A stretch of DNA of 64,000 nucleotides from assembly GCF_030272615.1 (NCBI RefSeq), contig NC_081405.1, positions 19,860,547 through 19,924,546 of the forward strand, in the 5' to 3' direction. The stretch is from Cryptomeria japonica (Eukaryota > Streptophyta > Pinopsida > Cupressales > Cupressaceae). Below, piece by piece: positions 24,547 to 35,101 of this stretch (position 1 is its first letter; each line of letters begins with the position of its first letter). Position numbers and translations under genes: made by a program. Under the pieces are notes generated by a model. The model was not told where the DNA came from and made no database searches. It saw only the letters and a program-made list of their open reading frames with translations.

Positions 24547-25477
24547 TGGCAAAACCTGCTAATCCGATATGTAAGGAATGTTAGTTAGGGAAGAAGACAA
24601 GAGTTACTTTCAAAAGAAAATAGTATAGTTCTAATGGATTACTGGATCTTGTGAATATTGATTTGTGTGGTCCTTCTAGAGTGAGAAGCATGCAGGGTGA
24701 CATGTATTTCATGTTGTTGATTGATGACTATTCAAGGATGACATGGGTTACTTTCTTAAGGGAGAAGTTTGAAGCATTGGAGAAGTTCAAGATTTTTGAA
24801 GCTATGGTTGAGACTGAGACTGGACTGAATTTGAAGTGTCTGAGATCTGATAGATGTGGTGAATTTTCTTCTGGTGAGTTTAATGCATTTTGTGAAGAGC
24901 ATGAAGTGAAGAGACAGTTATTTGCTCCACGGACCCCTCAACAGAATGGTGTTGTGGAGAGGAAGAACATAACAATTCAAGAAGCTGCTAGAATTATGAT
25001 GATTGAAGGAAATGTTCCACATATCTATTGGAGAGGTGTTGTGAGTACTATTGTATACACTCTTAACCGAGTGCATATCAAAAGGTGATATCGGTAAGAT
25101 TCCTTATGAGTTATGGTTTGATCATGTTTCTACAGTTAGATATTTCATAATTTTTGGTAATAAATGCCATATCAGAAGAGATGAAGATCTAGGAAAGTTT
25201 CAAGCAAGATGTGATGAAGGAATCTTTCTTGGTTATTCTACTAAGAGCAAGGCCTACCAATTTTTTAACAAGAGACTGAGAAAAATAGATGAAAGTGCTA
25301 ATGTGAAATTGGATGGAGGAAATGTGTATCAACCCAAATCTTGCGGATATGATTCAAATGATTAGGATGTTAGTTCAGATAAAAGAAATCAAATGTAGAC
25401 CCAGAATCAAATTCAGAGTGTTCCGGAAAAGCCTGAGAATGAAGGGGAAGGTACAAGTGCTTGTATGCGAGATTTAG
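24547..25477 (+). pseudogene. C0: fragment of an older copia integrase
   Basis: Open text begins at the E1 boundary with the Cys pair of the pre-integrase domain (PICKEC) and GLLDLVNIDLCGPSR, then the core: IDDYSRMTWVTFL, LRSDRCGEF (Asp kept, Gly of DNGG replaced by Cys), TPQQNGVVERKN with the catalytic Glu. After a frameshift near 25080 comes PYELWFDHVSTVRYF and GIFLGYSTKSKAYQ. It stops at the E2 LTR. It is flanked by E1 and E2, so it is the oldest DNA visible here. The rest of this copia element should lie before position 1 and beyond the end of E2. Confidence 0.9.
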
Positions 25478-26874
25478 TGTGATCAAAATACTAAAATTAA
25501 AATAAAAAAGCTAACATACCAATGAAACTTCTGAGTACAAACGCTAACTAATTTAAACTAGTTTAAACAAGTTAACTTCCCAAGATGTGTCTCATTGTTC
25601 TCTATCTCATAGGATCCCTTAAGTCAATGTTTTTTTCTCAGATCATTGAGAAAATGACTTAGGAATGACAACTCCAAGAACGCGTGATTAAAATGATCTA
25701 TGTGCATGAATGCATCTAAGATCTATATGATGTGTTTAAGATATGATACTAAGCTATTATTATGATGAAGCTATGGTAAAGATATTAACAAACTATGCTA
25801 ACATGCTATACTAACATGGATATGCTATTATTTGAAAAACTTCTAAATGCTAAAAATGTTACTCTAACAAAGAGGTTAAAATTCTTGATATAATTAGATT
25901 ATAGTGTAGATGCATAAAAAATTGGATATGGATTATGGAGGAAATGAGTCCTATTTATAGAGAAAATAGGGAAATGGATGGTTAAGATTGAGAAATCTTA
26001 ACAAGGGCTACGATTGAAAATTACTCAATCCATGTTTACAATTTTCACCAATGAAATGGTGACAATTGTCAACAAGAGGTGTCTTGAGAGGAGATGTAAG
26101 AGGCATTAAATGCCTGATAAGACATGGGGGTCACCCTAGGAAGGTGTGGTTAGGGTTAGGTTAGGGTTAACCAGTGGATAAAGCTTTTACCCTAAGGGTA
26201 AACTCTTGTGCAAGGGTTAATAGGATAACTAGGGTCAAAGAAATGAGTGTTTGATAAAACCCATAGGTTAGATGAGGGTTAACCATGAGTTGAGGTTGGA
26301 TTAACCATTAATAGTTAGGAATATTTTGAAGGTTAACTTGTTGAGGACACAAAGCCTTCAATGCATTTTAAAGACTTTAAGGCATTTTTGAGAAGTGACT
26401 CTTGTTTGGGAATGTGCAAATGTTTAAGAGATGGTTTAGGCTAATTAGGATGTTTAGAAGAATCTAGAAGAGTCTAGAAGGGGTTTATGTATTCAAGTGG
26501 TTTTGTTAGGAGAATGCAAGTGAGAAGTATTTTCTGATTTATTTTTGAAATAAAGTGATATATTCCAAAAAGGTGGATGATAACTTGCAATTTGGGGGAT
26601 ATTTAAATAAATTTGATTTATTTAAATTGGAAGGAGATTTTTAATTAAACATGAATTTAATTAAAGGGGAAAGGGGTTTTAATTAAATAAAGTGATTAAT
26701 TTAATTTAAAGATAGTAATTGGCTAGATGGATAAATTGAATAATTTATTTAACCAAATAGATGAAAGTGGGGGAATTAATTAATTTAATTTAATTAATAG
26801 AGGAATGTGGTTTAGATGAATTAACTAAATATTAAATATTTATTTAACTAGATGGTCAGATTTATACATCTACA
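25478..26874 (-). repeat. E2 3' LTR
   Basis: 1397 bp, starting TGTGATCAAA and ending CATCTACA on the plus strand. It is alignable to the E3 LTRs (29999-31475) but clearly more diverged, especially at its U5 end. TATA box TATAAATA on the minus strand at 25952-25959. Confidence 0.9.
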
Positions 26875-26888
26875 TTTTGCCCCTCTTT
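26875..26888 (-). other. E2 polypurine tract
   Basis: AAAGAGGGGCAAAA on the minus strand, directly before the TGTAGATG start of the 3' LTR, as in E1 and E3. Confidence 0.9.
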
Positions 26889-27263
26889 GAAGTGATGTGT
26901 GTGCACATGTTGATTCAAAGAAAAATGGCTTCATATGCCGACAAAATTTCTGATTTTGTTGTCATTGCCAAATTTTTAGATATGATGCCCTAGATATGAT
27001 TATTGATATTGATATTTATATGATTATGATGCCCCCTTGGGAGATGAATCAAGGGTTTTTGATTTTTTTTGAAAAAAAAAATTTGCGAAAATTTTCAAAT
27101 TGTGTTGACTTTTTTATTTTTGTTTTGGATATGATAATGTTGACGATATTGAATTTCGGATACACACAATTTGATTCATCTCCTGAAAAATGATGTTGAT
27201 AAGGTTAATAAACAAAAAAGTGGAAAATATTACATCCCCACTTATTAACCCTACCTTTTACCC
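26889..27263 (-). other. E2 region between polypurine tract and antisense promoter
   Basis: Non-coding on inspection. It contains TGATATTGATAT-like text and a word AACCCTAC just before the TATA-like box of the antisense gene. E3 has related text at 31490-31840 (CCCCTTGGGAGATGAATCAA in both). Confidence 0.55.
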
Positions 27264-27272
27264 TCTTAAAAG
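27264..27272 (+). promoter_or_regulatory. TATA-like box of E2 antisense PMD gene
   Basis: CTTAAAAGG about 80 bases before the ATG at 27345, aligned with CTATAAAAGG in E3. It is a degenerate form, so activity in this copy is doubtful. Confidence 0.5.
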
Positions 27273-27419
27273 GTAAAAAGTGAAAAAGAAGATTCATTTT
27301 ACACTTGTCTTCTTGTGATTTGTGCATTTGGAGCTTTGACGACGATGTCGATTCCCTACCATTCTCACCGGTTTGAGTGCATCAGGCGATACCGAAAACT
27401 CACTGCGTATGGACTAGCA

Positions 27420-28385
27420 GTAAGTGTCGAAAATCCATGTCTTCTTGTACGATTTTTGCAAATTTTGGTCACGTTTTTCAATTTTTAGGGATAGATTTTA
27501 TGTTTTACCGCATAGAACTAGGTATTTAGCACATACATAATGCAAAATAGCGCATGTGAAACCTAGGGTTAGGATTTAGCGCATGGGAATGATAGGTTAG
27601 TGCATAGATGAGTTTTAGCACATACACAAAACATAATAGTGCATTCGATCTGGAATTTAGCTCGTAGGACAGTTTAGCGCTTAGGTTGCCTAGTTTAGTG
27701 CAATGGATGGAAAGATTAGCACATAGTCCCCTTTTAGCACATAGATCGTGTACTTTAGAGCATTAATTGGAAATATTAGCACATATAGGGCATATTAGCA
27801 CATTTACAATATGTTTTAGCGCATAAGGCTGAAAAGTGCAAAATGTTTGTTTGTTGAGATGATTTTTTATTTTGAATGAATTTAGATATGATGCGATGGG
27901 TATGTGTAGATTATTTTGATATTGATATGGGTCTGGTGGTGTTATTTTTGCCTGATATGGGTCTTTGGATTGAATTTTCTAATATGTTGCTCTAATATGG
28001 TGCACTGATATGAGTCACAATATGGATTACTGATATGTTGCTCTTTGATATGGAATCCTTGATATGAGATACTGATATGTTATGCGTTACTGATATGTGA
28101 TACTTTTTGTTTTCTGATATGTTGTGTTGATATAGAATCACGGATATGATGCTTGGTTAATCTAGATATGATGCTCTCTAATTTGTTTGAGTTTCCTGAT
28201 ATGTTATTGATATGATGCTCTCTGATATGAATTATTGCTGATATGATGCTATATGATTCACTGATATGTTTCTGATTTTGTTGATATGATGTTGATATGA
28301 TTTCTGATATGATTGTCGATATGATGTTGATTTTGATAGAGTTAATTTGATTGATGACTAATGATGGATTTGTTTTGATTTGCAG
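27420..28385 (+). other. Intron 1 of E2 antisense PMD gene
   Basis: Donor GTAAGT, acceptor TTTGCAG. The first half (about 27495-27840) is an array of TTTAGCGCAT-type motifs (variants TTTAGCACAT, TTAGTGCA). The second half (27885-28360) is filled with GATATGATGCT-type repeats at short, irregular spacing. Confidence 0.8.
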
Positions 28386-29993
28386 GTAGAACTAGGTGTG
28401 GTACACTCTTGGGAGAGATTCCCGAAGACATGGAGACTAATCCCTCGACTTACAAAGGTCAAGAGAGATATTATTGAGAGATGTGGATTATCATCTCTTT
28501 TAGACATACCCTGATATACCATTAACCGAGGTTTGTTGATAGCTTTGGTAGAGAGGTGGCACAACGACACCAACACCTTCCATTTGGCAATAGGAGAGAT
28601 GACGATGATGCCTAAGGATTGCTACAGGATCCTACGAATTTTGGTGGTAGGAGATTTATTGCCATATGAGCAGACTGGGAAGGGTAGTACAGAGGCTTTG
28701 CGTCGGGTGTTTCAGAGTGAGCATATCAATGGATATGAGATTGCATGGTAGGAGATAGTAGAGACTTATGCTCCTCTACCATCTCTACTCACACATTTCA
28801 TTGGTGGTTTCCTATGTATTGACCATAGGTCGAAGGGTCTGGCTATAGGATGGGGTTTGGTAGTAGAGGATATGGTGACACAAGGTGGGAGGTTTGTATG
28901 GGGGTCATGTATGTTGGCCCACTTATATAGGGAGCTACACCAAGTTGTGTATTGCGGATAAATGAGTTTATCAGCAGGGGTCACATTGTTATAGGTGTGG
29001 GCATGGGAGCATACAAAGGTGACACGACCGCTTCCAGATAGGGATAGACCAACAAGCTGACTTTATGCATATGGATATACAGGTGTGGTTGTCCAACGAA
29101 AAATGGGAAAACTAGAGTACTGGCAGAGAGTGCTAGATGATATAGACATGGTCATTTGGAGGCTGTATATGGATTGTGAGGTGTGGGCGGAGGATGGGCT
29201 AGAGATGCCCTATGTATATATGTCTAGTTATTTGATTGGGCAGACACCCTTTACCATTGAGATATTTCTGCATAGTCGGGTCTACAAACAGTATGGGCGT
29301 CATTAGGGGATACCACAAGGAGCCTGTTTATATGCTCACCATTAGCAGGATGCACCAGAGTGAGGGCCTACCATTGATAGTGCTACAAAGGTGGCTGAGT
29401 ACATGAGTCTAGCTAGCCAGATCTCATATTACAAACCCGGAGTGGTAGACGTAGTTATGACTGAGGAGTACTCTATGTACTAGATTGCACATGTTGTGGC
29501 CCGTTTATCCGATCTAGCAGAGCCAGTGTCAGTTTTTTATGATGAGGAGGATGAGAATCCATAGGGTTGGGAAGGACAGAGGCATAGAGAGGATGATGAG
29601 GGGGATGACAATAATGAGGGGGATGATGGGGGTGGTGGTGGAGGTGATGGTAGAGGTGGTAGTCTTGTGCCAGGTGCAGTTGGAGGTGTGGTGGGAGGTG
29701 CGGTGGGAGGTAGGCAGGATACACAGAGGAGGAGATCATACATTCTCCCTCCACCAGTTCCTCAGATAGGGACAGGTGCAACAAGGACTTCCTCATAGGT
29801 TCCCATTCAAATTAGGGTATCTTCTCATTAGTAGGATTCACAAAATAGGGCTCTGTAGATCTCCATGTAGTAGTTGCAAGCACAAGTTTTGGTGCAACAA
29901 CAAAAAATTACTTAGCTGCAGACTGAGAGAGATACTACGATAGAGCGATAGGGACGAGCAGAGGCCCTTATTGATAGATTAGATAGATTAGTT

Positions 29994-29998
29994 GTAGG
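29994..29998. repeat. Target-site duplication of E3 (left, GTAGG)
   Basis: GTAGG here and at 48129-48133 abut the E3 LTRs on the outside. The E2 antisense gene reads on across the pair. Confidence 0.93.
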
Positions 29999-31475
29999 TG
30001 TGTGTGGGAAAAGCGGGTCGATGAAACTTAAAATGCAAAAATGTGGTCTCAAAGAGTTGGTTCATACACCCATAGGACTTCTTGGTGCAAGTTATGGAGT
30101 CATGAAGAATGACTCAACTTCCCAAGGTAGGTTCCATGGTTCTCTGTCTCACAAGATCCCTCAAGCCAATGCCTTTTCTCTTAGATCACTGAGAAAAGTG
30201 ACTTAGGGATGCCGAATGCAAGAAAGAGGGATGCTTTAGATTAATTTTACCATGAAATGCATCCTATATATGCATGATTCTACAAATGAAGTAAACTAGA
30301 TTATAAGATGACAAGGTTAGTAACAATACTATCCTAACATGATATAATAGTTAATGATTTAAGCTAATGATAAAGGAAATAGTCTATAATGCTTATTAGA
30401 TTAATTCCTATTACAAAGAGAGTCTAGATGTATTTGATAATTTTGAGCATAAATGAGATACTAAAAGCTTGCCTAGATCCCTAAAATGGAGGAATGAGAG
30501 CTCTATTTATAGTGAAAATAGGGCAATGGATGGTCAAGATTGAAGGAGTTAATCAAGGGTCAGGATTGAAAGCTATCAATCCATGTTTACAATTTTCACC
30601 AATGAAATGGTGACGATTGTCAGCATAAGATTGCTTGAGAGGAGATGAAAGAAGCATTAAATGCTTGAGAAGACCTCATGGTTACCTTAGAAGGTAAGCG
30701 TTAAGGTTAGGTTAGGGTTATCCAATGGATAAAGCTTTTACCCAAGGGATAAACTCTTGTGCAAAGGTTAAAGGGATAACCATGGTCAAAGCAATGAATG
30801 CTTGATAAGACCCCTGGGTTAGATGAGGGTTAAGTTAGTCAAAAAGTCTCTAACCATGCCACTAAGGGTTAGTTAACCATTAATGGTTTGAAGACTTTGG
30901 GGACAAATTTGTAAGAGTCCTTCCAAATTTGGGGGTATTCAATCAAGTTGGCTTGTTGAAGGCATAAAGGCTTTTAATGCCTTTTGAAGACTTTACTCCA
31001 AATTTGAGAAGTGACCTCCTCAAATTTAGGGAAAAAGGGATAATGGATGGGTTTAGGTTAATTGATTAGGATTAGATGGGTTCTAGAAGAAATTAGGAAT
31101 AGGGTTAGGATGCAAGTGGGGGATGTAGGAAAATGCAAGTGGATGAGGGATAATAGGATTAAAATATATTGCTTTATTTCAATTTGGTTGCAAATTGGGA
31201 AATTAAATAAATTAGATTTATTCAATTTGGGGTAAACTATTAATTAAATGTAAATTTAATTAAAAGTAAGAAGAAGGGATTTAATTAAATAAAACGATTA
31301 TTCAATTAAATGATGTAAAAGGCTTAAGTGAATTTAACTAAATAAATTGAATAATTTATTTAAAATAAAAGAATGTGGGTGATTTAATTAAATTAGATTT
31401 AACTAAATAGAGGAATGAAAATAAAATGAACATTGAATATTCATTTAGGAATATGGTCTTTTTTATACGTCTACA
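29999..31475 (-). repeat. E3 3' LTR
   Basis: 1477 bp, pairs with 46655-48128. TATA box TATAAATA on the minus strand at 30504-30511. It holds a GGTTAGGTTAGGGTTA stretch at about 30703 that resembles telomeric sequence only by chance of the LTR text. Confidence 0.95.
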
Positions 31476-31489
31476 TTTTGCCCCTCTTT
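31476..31489 (-). other. E3 polypurine tract
   Basis: AAAGAGGGGCAAAA on the minus strand, immediately before the 3' LTR. Confidence 0.92.
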
Positions 31490-31841
31490 GAAGTGACGTG
31501 TGTACACATGTTGATTCAAAGAAAATTATGTATCATCATGATTTGGTTATGATCAGTTTTTATGTTGCTTTGAGATTTTTATGCCATGCCCCAGATTTGA
31601 TAACCAATGCCCCAAATTTGATAAATGATGTTGATAATGTCCCCTTGGGAGATGAATCAAAAAATTTGAACATTTGATTTGATTTAGATAAATTTGATAA
31701 AGTTCAGTGCATTGTAAAATTTTTGGCTATGTTGAATGCAGTGTTTTGATTCATCTCCCGATAATGATGTTTGGTAGGGTTGTATGAGATACTACGAGCA
31801 ATTTACGCGTTCCTCCACGTAACCCTAATTTCGATTTACCC
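31490..31841 (-). other. E3 region between polypurine tract and antisense promoter
   Basis: About 350 non-coding bases. AACCCTAA (near 31820) lies just upstream of the antisense TATA box. No ORF is supported. Confidence 0.55.
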
Positions 31842-31848
31842 TATAAAA
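31842..31848 (+). promoter_or_regulatory. TATA box of E3 antisense PMD gene
   Basis: CCCTATAAAAGGG, a canonical plant TATA box, 84 bases before the ATG at 31926. The predicted 5' UTR of about 50 bases includes the TTGGAGC word also found before the E1 and E2 start codons. Confidence 0.72.
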
Positions 31849-32000
31849 GGGAAAAAAATGATTTCTTTTTGTCTCATTTGTGCTTGTTGACTTTTAGAGA
31901 AAGTGACACTTGGAGCAAAGTCAACATGCCAGTTCCTTATGCTTCTCATTGATTCGAGCGCGTGCGGAGGTATCGAAGGTCTGTCGCGTATGGACCACTA

Positions 32001-33073
32001 GTAAGTTAGCCTTTTTGACCCCTTTTGGATTTTTTATTTTGTCATTTTTATCATGTTTTCAATTTTTTCACGCGGATTAATCAGTTTAGCATGTCCAGGT
32101 CAAAGCGTAGCACATACGATAGGTTTCGTAGCACGTAGGGTTTAATTAAATAGGGTAGCGCAATGGTAAGTTAGGGTAGCGCTTAGGGTTGGGTTAGTGC
32201 ACTAGGATCACAGGGTAGTGCATAGGGAAAAATGGGTAGCACGTAGGAGATACCTAGCACATAGGGTTCTTAAGGGGTCGCATGGGTAGGCATAGGTATA
32301 CCCTAGTTCTTAGGGTTATGTTTGTAGCACCAGACTAGGATAGGATAGCGCATAGGGTAGTTTAGTGCTTCAGGTAGGTTAGGTGGCGTGTTGGAGAAAA
32401 GGGATTGCGTGTAGGTGCAGGCTAGCACATAGGGTGAATGGTGTAGCGCATTGAGAGAATAGGGTAGTGCATATCAAGCCGTTTAGCGCGTAGATAAGAG
32501 TGTTTAGCACATAGGGGAAATTTTTTGGTAAAGTGTGATTTTTGGATGAAGAAAATTGGTAGGTTGATGCCAGTTTTTGTCGGGATGGGTGCGAATTGTC
32601 ATTCTACGTGTCTACTGTCTTTGTTTTGATAAGTTGTCCAATAGGAGTTCCGATATAACTTGATTTGATTTGCAATATTTCAAGTTGAGTTTTGATCTGA
32701 TGTTGATTTGACATGGATGGTGGATATGAACTTGATCTGATATGAATTGTTTCAAGTTGATATATATGTTGAACTTGAGTTGTTTTACAAGCTGCAATGA
32801 TTGTGGAACTTGAGTTGTTTTACAAGCTGATATGAATGTGAAACTTGAGTTTTGTTACAAGTTGATATGAATGTGAAACTTGAGTTGTGTTACAAGTTGA
32901 TATGAATGTGAAACTTGAGTTGTGCTACAAGCTGATATGATTTGATATGAAAATGGATTGATATGATGTGGAATTTGATTAGATTTTCAAAGTTTCAAGT
33001 TGATATGAATTATATTTTGCTATGACTGTTTTGATGAGGAAACTGATATTGGACTCATTTTGCTTTGTGATAG
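32001..33073 (+). other. Intron 1 of E3 antisense PMD gene
   Basis: 1073 bases. TAGCGCATAGGG or TAGCACGTAGGG-type motifs recur from about 32085 to 32520. A 35 bp tandem repeat (32771-32945) and GATATGAA or GATATGAT units fill the 3' half. Confidence 0.8.
32771..32945 (+). repeat. 35 bp tandem repeat, five copies
   Basis: Units start at 32771, 32806, 32841, 32876 and 32911, each beginning GAACTTGAG or AAACTTGAG and holding TTACAAGTTGATATGAATG variants. The repeat lies within the PMD intron. Confidence 0.9.
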
Positions 33074-35101
33074 GAGCGCCTTGGAGTAGTTCAATCGTGA
33101 GAGCGATTCCCGAGACTGTGGTCATTGATACCACAATTGACACAGGCTGATAGGGATATCATTGAGAGGTGTGGCCTATCCTCTTTGTTAGAGATGCCTC
33201 GGTTTATCGTTAATCGGGTTTTATTGACAGCGTTGGCTGAGAGGTGGCATAGTGATATGAACACCTTTCATTTGGTGACAGGTGAGATCACAATGACGCC
33301 TAAGGATTGCTACCGGATTCTATGAATTTCTGTGGTAGGTGCATTGTTACCCTATGAGAAGACTGAGGAGGGTGGGACAGAGGCACTTCGCCATATTCTT
33401 CAAGATGATACAGTTTATGGATATGAGATCCCCTGGCAGAAGTTCTTAGATTTGGATTATGCTCCCCTACCATAAGTGTTGGTAGGTTTCATAGGTGGTT
33501 TGTTATGTCTCGACTGTAGGTTGAAGGGACTGGTAGTAGGATGGGGGTTGGTCCTGGAGGACATGGTGACATAGGGTCACCGCTTTACATGGGGATCAGC
33601 TATGCTGGCCCACTTATACAGGGATCTGCATCAGGTGGTGTACTTGGGTTATAGTAGTTTATGAGATGGAGTCAAATTGCTACAGGTATGGGCATGAGAG
33701 CATATTACCGTGGCCAGGCTACTGGTGAACAAAGATAGGCCTATTGGGTGTGCTTATGCATATGTATATTGAGGGATAGTTATCCAATGTAAGCTGGGAA
33801 AACTAGAGCACTGGAGGAGAGTTTTGGATGATATTGCTATGGTCGTTTGGCGACCATATACAGGTTGTGAGGTATGGGCAGAGGATGGGATGGAGATGCC
33901 CTATGTATACATGTCCAGGTATCTAATAGGGCAGATGCCCTTTGTTATTGAGAGATTTTTGCATAGCCGGGTGTTGCGGCAATATGGTCGACAACAAGGG
34001 ATACCACAGGGAGCATGTTTTTATGCTTGATGGAAACAAGATGTTCTAGAGTGGGGACCCACTATTGATAGCACGACGGTAGTTGAGGAGTTCTTTCACT
34101 TAGCCGGCTAGATATGGGACTATGCCCCTGAGATAGTGGATGCAGGGATGACTGATGAGTTTGCAGCACTCTTTGCAGCACGTGCAGTGGCCAGGATATC
34201 TGATCTAGTGGAGATGATTCCCTCTTTTGATGATGATGAGGACAATCAGCCTAAGAGGCTAGGGAGACGGGGAGAGGCTGGCGAGGAGGTGGATGAGGGA
34301 GGAGGTGATGGAGGAGGAGACGATGGTGGAGACGGTGGAGGAGGTGGCCAAGGTTGGCGAGGGGATAGGGGGGGATTGGATTGGGGCAAGAGAGGAGATA
34401 GAGGTGGAGATGGTGGTGACAGAGGGAGACGGGTTGAGAGAGTAGTGCAGTGGGCTGCGGTGGATAGAGGGAGAGGAGGTTTGGCTATTGGAGCTGGGGG
34501 CGAGGAGAGGGTTGGAGAGGTGATAGCGATGGTGGGAGGACATGATGATTTCAAATGACTGGCCCAGAGGAGGAGGTTAGATTTTTTACCTCCACAAGCA
34601 CCAAGGATAGGTAGAGGGACAAGGGGTACCCCTTCACAGGTACCCCTGTAGATGCAGATTCTGACGCATCTGGAGGATGCACAGATTAGATCTTTGTAGT
34701 TGTTAGTGCAGCATTTGTAGACACAGTTGTTGGCGCATCAATGTCAGATTATTCAGCTGACCACAGAGCGAGATACAGAGATCGGGCATCGAGGTCGAGC
34801 AGAGGAGCGTGCTGAGAGTTTGCAGAGAGCGACAACAAGTGGTCCGATGAGAGACACCTTGAGAGAGCTGGCTTTGAGAGACAAGGAGGCAGAGTACTAT
34901 AGGACGCATTATGAGGATGTGGTGCCTAGGGAGCATTGAGTGCTGAGTTTCACAGTGTCGAGATCCGGTCAATCTCGAGAGACTAGGTCGATGACAGAGA
35001 GCAGAGGTGTGACAGGGCCTCCTAGACAAGATCCACCTGGAAATCCAGGTGTTGGGACATCTGCAGCGAGACTGCCTCTTTCAGGAGATAGTCACACCTG
35101 A

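Larger units (their letters stand above)
27345..29998 (+). pseudogene. E2 antisense PMD gene, first part (cut by E3)
   Basis: Exon 1 (27345-27419) has 25 codons, starting MSIPYHSHRFECIRRYRK. The donor is GTAAGT at 27420 and the acceptor TTTGCAG ends at 28385; the intron is 966 bases, phase 0. Exon 2 starts VELGVVHSWERFPK. The PMD blocks are DIIERCGLSSLLDIP, IALVERWHNDTNTFHLAIGE, MMPKDCYRILRI, then the GGFLCIDHR and WGSCMLAHLY region and the VWAWEHT block. An acidic and glycine-rich stretch lies at 29541-29720, followed by a Gln-rich coiled-coil text with many TAG codons where E3 suggests Gln. E3 inserted at 29998. The gene continues at 48129-48275 and 54914-55042. Confidence 0.85.
31926..35101 (+). 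pseudogene. E3 antisense PMD gene, complete two-exon copy with stops
   Basis: Exon 1 (31926-32000): 25 codons, MPVPYASH, a TGA, then FERVRRYRR. Intron 32001-33073 (GTAAGT...TAG, phase 0). Exon 2 (33074-35101) is exactly 676 codons with no net frameshift, though about 13 in-frame stops occur. PMD: DIIERCGLSSLLEMPRF, LTALAERWHSDMNTFHL, EITMTPKDCYRIL, then GGLLCLD, the typical WGSAMLAHLYRDLHQVV and LLQVWAWEHI. A Gly, Arg and Asp rich tract (34260-34510) follows. A coiled coil (34727-34939, with TTERDTEIGHRGRAEERAE) comes next, and a tail ending GDSHT, which E2 shares. PMD proteins are nuclear regulators in plants; a role in this element is inference. It is the best copy for modelling the family. 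Confidence 0.9.

Noticed and set aside
26130-26200. Telomere-like GGTTAGGGTTAGG stretch
   Set aside because: Too short and irregular, and it lies inside the E2 LTR at the same place as in the E3 LTRs; not an interstitial telomere array.
34246-34554. Minus-strand proline/serine-rich ORFs opposite the E3 PMD exon
   Set aside because: They mirror the Gly/Arg-rich tract of the PMD reading frame, which is supported by conserved blocks on both sides.
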